DNA from: Acidobacteriota bacterium
GTDB taxonomy: Bacteria > Acidobacteriota > Thermoanaerobaculia > UBA5066 > Gp7-AA6
Reading direction: 5' to 3'
DNA length: 35,535 bases
Assembly: GCA_027307335.1 (NCBI GenBank)
Contig: DAHUXD010000039.1
Span: 75,625 to 111,159, forward strand
The notes beneath the pieces were generated by a model. The model ran no database searches. It had not been told where the DNA came from and saw nothing but the letters and a program-made list of their open reading frames with translations. Shown here piece after piece: positions 7,436 through 14,420 of the stretch; position 1 is the first letter of the stretch; each line of letters opens with the position of its first letter. The position numbers and the translations under genes were made by a program.

Positions 7436-7556
7436 TGTAGGGGCGGGGGTAAACGCGGTCCGAGGACCGCGTTGCCTACTGCCGAGGGCTTGCCTTCGGT
7501 GGTCGGCTGTCCCCGCCCGCGGACGGCCGCAAGGGCCGCCCCTGCTCGGGCGCGCC
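7436..7556. repeat. Composite GC hairpin repeat between convergent genes
   Basis: This stretch starts with TGTAGGGGCGGGGG and ends with a half-unit seen elsewhere in the window (GTCCCCGCCCGCGGACGG and GGCCGCAAGGGCCGCCCCT, 7508-7543). Between them are inserted inverted repeats, including the perfect hairpin at 7452-7473 and GCCGAGGGCTTGCCTTCGGTGGTCGGC. It is related to the units at 9865-9917, 21504-21563, 24931-25013 and 26673-26705. It fills the intergenic space between the DapA-family gene and the S9 peptidase and may separate their convergent transcripts. Confidence 0.75.
7452..7473. terminator. Perfect 10-bp hairpin, probable bidirectional terminator
   Basis: AACGCGGTCC-GA-GGACCGCGTT is a 10-bp perfect inverted repeat with a two-base spacer. 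It lies 26 bases past the DapA-family stop and 86 bases past the S9 peptidase stop on the other strand. The A and T ends make a short U-tract possible in either direction. It sits inside the composite repeat. Confidence 0.5.
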
Positions 7557-7558
7557 GG

Positions 7559-9931
7559 TCAGTGCGTTGGCGTCGCGGCCGGCGCCGGCCGGCGCGGCCC
7601 CGGGGGCAGGTTCTCGACGAGGTAGCGCGCGAGGAGCTCGTGCAGGTGCAGCGACGTGCCGTCGCCCTCCCGGATCGCGTGCGTGCGGTTCGGGTAGTCC
7701 ATGAACGTGAACGGCTTCCCGAGCGCGATCATGCGATTGACGAGCCGCTCCGAGCCCTGGAAGTGGACGTTGTCGTCGCCCGACCCGTGGACGAGCAGAA
7801 GCCGGCCCTGGAGTCCCTCGGCGAAGTGGATCGGCGAGCCGTTCTTGTAGCCGTCCGCGTTCTGCTGCGGGAGCCCCATGTAGCGCTCCTGGTAGATCGT
7901 GTCGTAGAGCGTCTGGTCCGGGACGGGCGCGACCGCCATGCCGACCTTGTAGACATCGGGGGAGCGGAAGAGCAGGTTCAGCGTCATCGAGCCGCCGCCA
8001 CTCCAGCCCCACGAAGCGACGCGGTCGGCGTCGAGGTATGGCCGCTCCGCGAGGAGGGCGCGGACGGCGGCCGTCTGCTGTTTCGACGCGAGCGGGCCCA
8101 CGGCGCCGTAGACGATCTTGCGCCACTCCCGGCCCTTCGGCGCCGGCGTGCCCTGGTTGTCGACGCAGCCGACGACGTAGCCCGCCTCCGCGAGCGCGCG
8201 ATGAAAGAGGCCGCGGTCGCCCCACCACCGATCAACCACTTCCGCGCCCGCGGGCTCACCGTAGACGTACATGAGGAGCGGGTACTTCTTCGAGGGATCG
8301 AAGCCGGGCGGCCGGATCATCCAGCCGTCGAGGCGCACGCCGTCGCCGACGTCCACCGCGAAGAACTCGGTCGGGGGGTTCATCAGGGGCGCGACGGCGG
8401 CGGCCAGCGCCTTGTTGTCCTCGAGCACGCGCACGACCTCGTGCGACGGCAGCTTGACGAGATCCACGACCGGCGGCCGGTCGATCGTCGAGAAGGTATG
8501 GATCGCGTAGTGCGCGTCGGGCGACAGGTCGTACTCGTGCGTGCCCGTCGCCGAGGCCGGCGTGACGCGCACCGCGCTGCCCTTGCCGTCGAGGCGCGCG
8601 CGGTAGAGGTAGCGGCGCGTGGCGTCGCCGGGGGAGGCGAGGAAGTAGAGGAATCCGGCCTTCTCGTCGACGCCCTCGATCTTCACGACGTCGAAGTCGC
8701 CGGGGGTCAGCAGCCGCATCGGCGTCGCGTCGCGCGGGGCCGCGTACGCGTGGCGCCACCCGTGCTGCTCGCTCTCCCAGAGCAGCTCCTTGCCCGGCAG
8801 CCAGCGCCAGGCGTCGACGACGTCGAGCCACGCCTTGTCCTCGTCGTGCAGCATGCGGCGCACCTGGCCGGTTTTCGGGTCGGCCAGGTAGACGTCGTTC
8901 GAGTTCTGGAGCCGGTTCATGTGCTGCAGGACGAGCTCGCCGGTGTCCTCGACCCACTCCATGCGCGGTACGTAGTAGTCGCGCGGATGGCCCGGCAGGG
9001 CGATTCCGACGGCGGGGCCGCCGGACGCCGGCGAGACCTGGATCCGCACGGCCGAGTTGGTCGTTCCCGCCGTCGGGTAGTCGTACTTCGTGACGACGGG
9101 ATAGGTCGTGTCGGTGTCGTCGATCAGCGAAAACTCGCCGACGCCGCTCTTGTCGAAGCGCCAGTACGCGATCGAGCGTCCGTCCGGGCTCCAGCGGAAC
9201 CCGTCGCGGACGCCGAACTCCTCCTCGTACACCCAGTCCGACGTGCCGTTGATGATCGTCGTGGAGCCGTCGGCCGTTACTCTATTGATGCGGCCGTCGG
9301 CGAGGTCCTCGACCCAGATGTCGTTCGCGCGCACGTACGCGACGCGGCCGCCGTCCGGCGAGAACTTCGCGAACATCAGGGAGGACGGCGCGGCGTCGCC
9401 GCCGAGCTTCTTCAGCGTTCCGGTCCCGACGACGAGCACCCAGTAGTCGCCGCGGGTCTCCCGGCGCCAGACGCGCTTCGTGTTGGTGAAGACGAGGAGG
9501 CGCTTGCCGTCCTTCGACCAGTAGTAGTCCTCGATCGCGAGGGGCTTCGAGCCCGGCGCGCCCACCAGCGCCGACGCGGCGACGAGGACCCGGCGATTGC
9601 CGGTCGCGAGGTCGTAGCGGACGATGTCCTTGCCGCCGCCCGCGCCCGGCGCGTCTTCGAGGGTCGAGTAGGAACGGCCGTCGTCGTTCCAGCGGTACGG
9701 CCCGAACTTCTTCACCTCGAATTCCTTCTTGGCGAAGATGCGCTCGAGCTTCGCGTTGACGGCGTCGAGGCGGGGGTCGGCGGACTTCTGAGGCGTCTCG
9801 GCGGCAGACAACTCGAGGGACGCGAGAAGGAATACTGGAGCCAGAAGAAGTCGGAGGAAACCCCGTAGGGGCGGGGCTTGTCCCCGCCCGCGGGCGGCCG
9901 CAAGGGCCGCCCCTACAATCGGAATTCGCAC
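7559..9931 (-). CDS. S9 family peptidase, dipeptidyl peptidase IV-like, secreted
   Basis: This 790-residue protein has a beta-propeller (about 55-520) and an alpha/beta-hydrolase domain (about 540-785). The nucleophile is Ser644 in GWSGGG (GWSYGG in typical DPP-IV). The acid is an Asp in GSGDDNVHFQ (719/720) and the base is His751 in NRTHAI. SDWVYEEEFGVRDGFRWSPDG carries the double Glu that binds the substrate amino terminus, supporting aminodipeptidase activity on peptides. A hydrophobic signal region (FLRLLLAPVFLLASLELSA, about 25-43) implies export. The only usable start is GTG 9931, and the first about 25 residues are encoded by the dispersed repeat at 9865-9917, an odd extended N-terminus. 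It lies downstream of the M20 dipeptidase on the same strand (16-base gap), which fits peptide scavenging. Confidence 0.92.
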   Translation of the reverse strand: MRIPIVGAALAAARGRGQAPPLRGFLRLLLAPVFLLASLELSAAETPQKSADPRLDAVNAKLERIFAKKEFEVKKFGPYRWNDDGRSYSTLEDAPGAGGGKDIVRYDLATGNRRVLVAASALVGAPGSKPLAIEDYYWSKDGKRLLVFTNTKRVWRRETRGDYWVLVVGTGTLKKLGGDAAPSSLMFAKFSPDGGRVAYVRANDIWVEDLADGRINRVTADGSTTIINGTSDWVYEEEFGVRDGFRWSPDGRSIAYWRFDKSGVGEFSLIDDTDTTYPVVTKYDYPTAGTTNSAVRIQVSPASGGPAVGIALPGHPRDYYVPRMEWVEDTGELVLQHMNRLQNSNDVYLADPKTGQVRRMLHDEDKAWLDVVDAWRWLPGKELLWESEQHGWRHAYAAPRDATPMRLLTPGDFDVVKIEGVDEKAGFLYFLASPGDATRRYLYRARLDGKGSAVRVTPASATGTHEYDLSPDAHYAIHTFSTIDRPPVVDLVKLPSHEVVRVLEDNKALAAAVAPLMNPPTEFFAVDVGDGVRLDGWMIRPPGFDPSKKYPLLMYVYGEPAGAEVVDRWWGDRGLFHRALAEAGYVVGCVDNQGTPAPKGREWRKIVYGAVGPLASKQQTAAVRALLAERPYLDADRVASWGWSGGGSMTLNLLFRSPDVYKVGMAVAPVPDQTLYDTIYQERYMGLPQQNADGYKNGSPIHFAEGLQGRLLLVHGSGDDNVHFQGSERLVNRMIALGKPFTFMDYPNRTHAIREGDGTSLHLHELLARYLVENLPPGPRRPAPAATPTH
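9865..9917. repeat. Dispersed double-hairpin repeat unit inside the S9 peptidase 5' end
   Basis: This is the cleanest copy of the main repeat. The left half (GTAGGGGCGGGGCTTGTCCC and on to CGCCC) folds as one hairpin. The right half (GGGCGGCCGCAAGGGCCGCC then CCTACA) folds as a second. The unit is bounded by TAGG and CCTA. It lies within the first codons of the S9 peptidase gene on the minus strand. Confidence 0.85.
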
Positions 9932-9947
9932 GATTACCGCGACAGTC

Positions 9948-11321
9948 CTACGCCTTCATCTCGCCGAGGCGCCGGAAGTAATCCGCGAACGCCGCCATGC
10001 CGCCGGACGCCTGCATCCAGTCGTAGTTTTCGTTGGGCGCGTGGTAGCCGTGCTCGGGCAGCGAGAGTCCGAGGAAGTAGACGGGGCTCTTCAGCACCCG
10101 CTCCATCGAGAGGACGGCGCCGATCGAGCCGCCCTCGCGCACGAACACGGGCTCCTTGCCGAACGCGAACTTCATCGCGCCGCGGATCGCATCCGCGTAC
10201 GGCCCCGTGGTCTTGCCCTGGTAGGCGGGCAGCTCGTGCTCGGCCGAGACGACGACGTCCGGGTTCTTCTTCTTGACGAAGCTCTTCACGAGCTTGACGA
10301 TCTTCTTCGGATCCATGTCGGGGACGAGGCGGCACGAGACGATCGCGGTCGCCTTCGGCGGGATGATCGTCTTGACCCCCGGGCCCTGGTAGCCGCCGGC
10401 GATGCCGTGCACCTCGAACGTCGGCATCGTCCAGATCCGCTTCATCACCTCGAGCGCGTCGTGGACGCGCAGCGAGCGGAAGAGGTGATCCTTCTTGAAT
10501 TCCTTCACGGTGAAGCCGCACTTCTTCAGGTCCTCGAGCTCCTTCTTCGTCGGCGGCACGACGTCCGCATAGAAGCCGGGGATCTTGACGCGGCCGGTCT
10601 TCCCGTCGACGCACTCGGCGATCAGGGCGCAGAGCTCCGCCACCGGGTTGCGCGCGGCGCCGCCCGCGGTGCCCGAGTGCTGGTCGGTTTCGCCGGTCTG
10701 CAGCTCGAACCGGAATCCCTGGAGTCCGCGCAGCCCGGCGGGGCAGGCCGGCCGGGCGCGGGAGACCCACACGGTGTCCGACACGACGACCGTGTCGGTG
10801 GCGAAGTCCTCCGCGTTGGCGCGGATTGCCGTCTCGAAGCTGGGGCTCCCGATCTCCTCCTCGAGCTCCCAGAGGAAGTGAATGTTGAGGGGCACGCCGC
10901 GCTCCTTCGCGTAGCGCGCGCCGAAGAGCGCCGTCATGGCCGGTCCCTTGTCGTCGGTCGTGCCGCGCCCGAAGTAGCGGTCGCCCTCGCGGACGAACTC
11001 GAACGGCTTCGTCTTCCAGTCGTCCCCCTCGGCGGGCTGCACGTCGAGGTGGTTGTAGATGGTGACGGTCGGATAGTTCGGTCCGCGTTCGAACCGGCCG
11101 TGCACGATCGGATGCCCCTTCGTCTCGTAGAGCTTGGCCTTCGCGCCGAAGGACTCGAGCAGCGAGACCGCGTATTCGGCCGTCCGCCGCACCTCGCCCT
11201 TGCGCTCCGGCTCGACCGAGACCGAGGGAATCTCGACGATTTTCTTCAGGACTCCTTCGTACTCGGACCTCTTCTCGCGCGCGTATCCCTCGAGCGCGTC
11301 CCGCTCAAATCCCGTCGCCAT
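9948..11321 (-). CDS. M20 family dipeptidase (metallopeptidase)
   Basis: This 457-residue cytosolic zinc dipeptidase has the M20 landmarks. The first metal site is YNHLDVQP. GTTDDKGP holds the bridging Asp, LEEEIGS the catalytic Glu with a metal-binding Glu beside it, and EHGYHAPNE near the C-terminus the last metal His. The middle segment (about 205-330) is the dimerisation lid, with ETDQHSGTAGG. Length and motif order fit the carnosinase/CNDP-like dipeptidase branch of M20. A clear ribosome site (GAGGAGAACCG) precedes the ATG at 11321. It follows the Lys/Ala-tailed gene by 12 bases and precedes the exported S9 peptidase, so the three probably share a transcript. Together they would hydrolyse imported di- and oligopeptides. 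Confidence 0.93.
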   Translation of the reverse strand: MATGFERDALEGYAREKRSEYEGVLKKIVEIPSVSVEPERKGEVRRTAEYAVSLLESFGAKAKLYETKGHPIVHGRFERGPNYPTVTIYNHLDVQPAEGDDWKTKPFEFVREGDRYFGRGTTDDKGPAMTALFGARYAKERGVPLNIHFLWELEEEIGSPSFETAIRANAEDFATDTVVVSDTVWVSRARPACPAGLRGLQGFRFELQTGETDQHSGTAGGAARNPVAELCALIAECVDGKTGRVKIPGFYADVVPPTKKELEDLKKCGFTVKEFKKDHLFRSLRVHDALEVMKRIWTMPTFEVHGIAGGYQGPGVKTIIPPKATAIVSCRLVPDMDPKKIVKLVKSFVKKKNPDVVVSAEHELPAYQGKTTGPYADAIRGAMKFAFGKEPVFVREGGSIGAVLSMERVLKSPVYFLGLSLPEHGYHAPNENYDWMQASGGMAAFADYFRRLGEMKA

Positions 11322-11333
11322 CGGTTCTCCTCG

Positions 11334-11897
11334 TTATTTCTTCTTCTTCGGTCTGGACTTGGAGGCCGGGGCCGGCTTCTTGACGGCCTTCTTCTTCGGC
11401 GCCGGGGCGGGCTTCGCCTTCGGCGCGGGTTTCGCCTTCGCGGGGGGGGCGGCCTTGCCCTTGTCGGCCGCGTTCGCGCGGGCGGCGGCTCGCGCCGCCT
11501 TCTTGGCCGCGGCGGCCGCCTCCTTCTTCTGGCGGGCCCGCGCCTCGGCCTCCTGCTCGAGCTGGGCGAGCCGGCTCGAGAGCTCGGTTTCCGTCACGAC
11601 CGCCGCCTGCGGCAGACGCTTCGTCACCGCCTCCATCCGGTCGCTCGGGACCCGGAGGAGAAAGAGGGCGGCGTCCTTCGTCTCCCGGGCCTTGGACATG
11701 TAGTCCGCGGTCTCCAGGGAGTGAGACGGGGAGCCGGAGAAGTCGATCGCGATCGCGTACGGCTTCTCCCGCTTGGCCAGCTCGAAGAAACCGGGCCACC
11801 GGGGCTCGGCGACGACGATGTGGGCGCCGCTCTTCTGGAGCTTCTGGAGCCGTCCGGGACGCTCCTGGGTCTCGAATGCCAGGTAAAGGACACTCAT
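11334..11897 (-). CDS. Hypothetical protein with receiver-like N-terminus and Lys/Ala/Pro-rich tail
   Basis: This 187-residue protein has two parts. Residues 1-115 look like a small alternating alpha/beta domain (MSVLYLAFETQERPGRLQKL, then HIVVAEPRWPGFFELAKREK, then AIAIDFSGSPS). It resembles a degenerate receiver domain, with the strand Asp of IAIDFS in the right place. Residues 120-187 are a coiled Ala/Glu/Lys helix followed by PAKAKPAPKAKPAPAPKKK-type repeats, like histone H1 or PAKKA-type tails that bind DNA. I chose ATG 11897 over an upstream in-frame start that would add a few residues. It is the first gene of the peptidase operon. Function unknown; a nucleoid or RNA-associated role is inference from the tail. 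Confidence 0.72.
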   Translation of the reverse strand: MSVLYLAFETQERPGRLQKLQKSGAHIVVAEPRWPGFFELAKREKPYAIAIDFSGSPSHSLETADYMSKARETKDAALFLLRVPSDRMEAVTKRLPQAAVVTETELSSRLAQLEQEAEARARQKKEAAAAAKKAARAAARANAADKGKAAPPAKAKPAPKAKPAPAPKKKAVKKPAPASKSRPKKKK

Positions 11898-11922
11898 AGG
11901 GGGCGGACTATACAAGAGGAAG

Positions 11923-11963
11923 CCCCCCTCTCCCTCCGGGAGAGGGGCGTAGGGGTGAGGGGA
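11923..11963. repeat. CCCTCTCCC/GGGAGAGGG dispersed repeat
   Basis: CCCCTCTCCC-TCC-GGGAGAGGGG is a 10-bp hairpin (11925-11947) followed by CGTAGGGGTGAGGGGA. A second copy lies at 27902-27936. Such repeats are common at gene borders in GC-rich bacteria. This one fills the 87-base gap between nadB and the Lys-rich protein gene; both are on the minus strand, so it may end the nadCB transcript. Confidence 0.75.
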
Positions 11964-11984
11964 GTGACCTAGCCGGACCTCATT

Positions 11985-13541
11985 TCAGCCGTCCACCCTG
12001 TAATGACACCCCTTCGACACCCGGTTGTCCGACGCCGCCCGGTGGATCGCGAGCGCGGTCTGGACGCCGTTGCGCAGGCCGACGAGCGCGTCCGACATCG
12101 TGCCGCGCCGGTAGAAGTTCTCGATCTCCTCGCGCAGCTCGCCCAAGATCCGGCGCGCCCGGTCGAGCCGGCGCTCGGAGCGGACGAGGCCGACGTAGTT
12201 CCACATCGTGTGGCGGATGACCATCCAGTCCTGCGCGATCAGGGCCGGGTCGACCGGCTCGTGCTCGGGCTCCCAGGGACGGACGTGCGCGACTCTTCGT
12301 GGGCGGAGGCGCTCGGACTCGCGGGCCGACGCCCGCCCCGCCCGCCAGCCCCAGAGAAGTCCCTCGAGCAAGGACGTCGAGGCGAGGCGGTTCGCCCCGT
12401 GCACGCCCGTGCAGGAGACCTCGCCGACGGCGCGCAGGTGGCCGAGTCCCGTGCGCCCGTCCCCGTCCACGGCGACGCCGCCGCAGGCGTAGTGGGCCGC
12501 CGGCACGACCGGCACGGGTCCCGCCGTGAGGTCGAAGCCGTGCTCGAGGCAGCGCTCGACGAGCTCCGGGAATCGCGCCCGGATCCAGTCGGCCTTCTTG
12601 TGCGAGATGTCGAGCAGGACGTGCGGCTCGTCCTTCTCGAGCATGCGCTCGTGGATGGCGCGGGCGACGATGTCGCGGGGCGCGAGCTCGCCCGCCGGAT
12701 GGTACTCGTTCAAGAAGGGCCGGCCCGAGATGTCGGTGATCCGCGCGCCCTCGCCGCGGAGCGCCTCGGTCAGGAGGAGTCGCCCCTTCGGGTGCACGAG
12801 CGCCGTCGGGTGGAACTGCACGTACTCGAGGTTCAGGAGCCGCGCCCCCGCGCGGCGGGCCATCGCGAAGCCGTCGCCGCGCGCGCCCGGCGGGTTCGTC
12901 GTGTGCAGGTACACCTGGCCGAGGCTGCCCGTCGCGAGGATCGTCTCGCGAGCGAGCTGCGGCGTGACGCCGTCCCCGTCGCGCGAGAGGAGATACGCGC
13001 CGATGACGGCGGGCGGATGGTAGCGGTCGCTCGGGTTCGTCGAGTCGTGGGAGAGCGTCAGCAGGTCGACCGCGGTCGTCTGGAGACGCCACGCGATGTT
13101 CCTTTCCCTGCGACAGGCCTCGATCAGCGCCTTCTCGATCGGCGCGCCGGTCGCGTCCTTCACGTGCAGGACGCGCGGCACCGAGTGCGCGCCCTCGAGC
13201 GTCCAGTGGAAGCCGGCGCCCTCGCGGTCGAAGGGGACGCCGAGCTCGTCGATGAGCAGCGACCGGACGAGGTCGGGGCCCTCGCGCGCGAGGAGGGAGA
13301 CGGCCTCGGGGAAGCAGAGACCGTCGCCGGCGCGCTCGATGTCGGCGGCGAGCTTCTCGGGCGTGTCGCCGGGCGGCCGCGCGACGATGCCGCCCTGCGC
13401 GTAGAAGGTGTTCGACTCCTTCGCCTCCGCGGCGCGGGTCACGATCGTGACCGAGGCGCCGGCGCGGGCCGCGGACAGCGCCGCCGCGCATCCGGCGACG
13501 CCCGTGCCGAGGACGAGGACGTCGGTCGGCTCGCCGTTCAT
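11985..13541 (-). CDS. nadB: L-aspartate oxidase
   Basis: This 518-residue flavoprotein oxidises L-aspartate to iminoaspartate, the first step of de novo NAD synthesis. The N-terminal FAD fold is TDVLVLGTGVAGCAAALSAA (5-27). SNTFYAQGGIVA marks the aspartate oxidase/fumarate reductase family. VQFHPTAL and TEALRGEGARI line the active site, followed by HYACGGVAVDGDG. The C-terminal helical domain includes WNYVGLVRSERRLDRA, which separates NadB from SdhA. The ATG at 13541 overlaps the nadC stop (ATGA), so nadC and nadB are translationally coupled. Its partner nadA is about 7 kb away at 20291-21289. Confidence 0.95.
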   Translation of the reverse strand: MNGEPTDVLVLGTGVAGCAAALSAARAGASVTIVTRAAEAKESNTFYAQGGIVARPPGDTPEKLAADIERAGDGLCFPEAVSLLAREGPDLVRSLLIDELGVPFDREGAGFHWTLEGAHSVPRVLHVKDATGAPIEKALIEACRRERNIAWRLQTTAVDLLTLSHDSTNPSDRYHPPAVIGAYLLSRDGDGVTPQLARETILATGSLGQVYLHTTNPPGARGDGFAMARRAGARLLNLEYVQFHPTALVHPKGRLLLTEALRGEGARITDISGRPFLNEYHPAGELAPRDIVARAIHERMLEKDEPHVLLDISHKKADWIRARFPELVERCLEHGFDLTAGPVPVVPAAHYACGGVAVDGDGRTGLGHLRAVGEVSCTGVHGANRLASTSLLEGLLWGWRAGRASARESERLRPRRVAHVRPWEPEHEPVDPALIAQDWMVIRHTMWNYVGLVRSERRLDRARRILGELREEIENFYRRGTMSDALVGLRNGVQTALAIHRAASDNRVSKGCHYRVDG

Positions 13542-14389
13542 TCGACGAAGAGCTCGAGCGAGACGTCGGCGGCCGCGACGGAGTGCGTCAGCGCGCCGAC
13601 CGAGCAGCCGTCGGCGCCGGCGAGCGCGTAGGCGCGGACGGTGTCGAGCCGCATGTTGCCCGACGCCTCGACGAAGGGCCGGCGCGGCGCGGCGTGGGCG
13701 AGCGCCGCCCAGCGGGCGACCGTGTCCGGCGGCTGATTGTCGATCAGGATGCGGTCGGCGCCGGCGGAGATCGCCTCCGCGAGCTCGGCCTCGGTCTCGA
13801 CCTCCACCTCGATCTCGACACCCGGCGCGCCGGCGCGGGCCGCGACGACCGCGCGGGCGACGCCGCCCGAGAGCCGCCGGTGGTTGTCCTTGATCAGGAC
13901 CATCGCGGAGAGATCGTATCGGTGATTGGTCCCGCCCCCGTCCCGCACGGCCTGGCGGTCGAAGGGGCGCAGCCCGGGCGCGGTCTTCCGCGTGTCGAGG
14001 ATCCGGCAGGGAGTCCCGGCCACGGCGTCGGCGAAGCGGCGCGTCAGGGTCGCGATCCCGCACATCCGCTGGAGGAGGTTCAGCGCGACGCGCTCGGCCG
14101 TGAGGATCGGCCGGGCCCGGCCGACGAGGTGCGCGATCGCCGTGCCGGCACAGACGCGGGCACTAGCGGGGTGGGCCTCGCGCCAGTCGAGCCGCGGCTC
14201 GAGGAGCTCGAAGACGCGCCGCGCGACCGGGAGTCCGGAGACGACGCACTCGGACTTCGCCACGAGCTCGCCCCGCGCCCGGGCGTCCGGCGGCACCGTC
14301 GACTCGGTCGTGACGTCGCGCGCGCCGACATCCTCGGCGAGAAAGCCACGCAGGAGCGCGTCGAGGGCGTCGCCGGAGACACCTTCCAT
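13538..14389 (-). CDS. nadC: Nicotinate-nucleotide diphosphorylase (quinolinate phosphoribosyltransferase)
   Basis: This 283-residue enzyme converts quinolinate and PRPP to nicotinate mononucleotide, CO2 and pyrophosphate. Landmarks are the N-terminal EDVGARDVTTES, LNLLQRMCGIATLTRRFADAV, the substrate-binding ILDTRKTAPGLRPFDRQAV, GGGTNHRYDLSAMVLIKDNH, the EVEVE strand and the C-terminal VEASGNM. All are conserved in NadC, and the length is normal. Its stop overlaps the nadB start. The CadC-like regulator lies 31 bases upstream on the same strand, so nadCB could be read from that gene's promoter or from one inside its 3' end. Confidence 0.95.
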   Translation of the reverse strand: MEGVSGDALDALLRGFLAEDVGARDVTTESTVPPDARARGELVAKSECVVSGLPVARRVFELLEPRLDWREAHPASARVCAGTAIAHLVGRARPILTAERVALNLLQRMCGIATLTRRFADAVAGTPCRILDTRKTAPGLRPFDRQAVRDGGGTNHRYDLSAMVLIKDNHRRLSGGVARAVVAARAGAPGVEIEVEVETEAELAEAISAGADRILIDNQPPDTVARWAALAHAAPRRPFVEASGNMRLDTVRAYALAGADGCSVGALTHSVAAADVSLELFVE

Positions 14390-14420
14390 GGCTGGCGAGG
14401 ATAGTTCAACCGGGGAACGC

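Noticed and set aside
7472-9868. Plus-strand frame of about 800 codons opposite the S9 peptidase
   Set aside because: Arg/Val/Ala-rich shadow without domain; the minus-strand peptidase has the catalytic triad.
10041-11972. Plus-strand frame of about 640 codons over the M20 dipeptidase and the Lys-rich gene
   Set aside because: Antisense shadow; the minus-strand genes have clear motifs and a good ribosome site.
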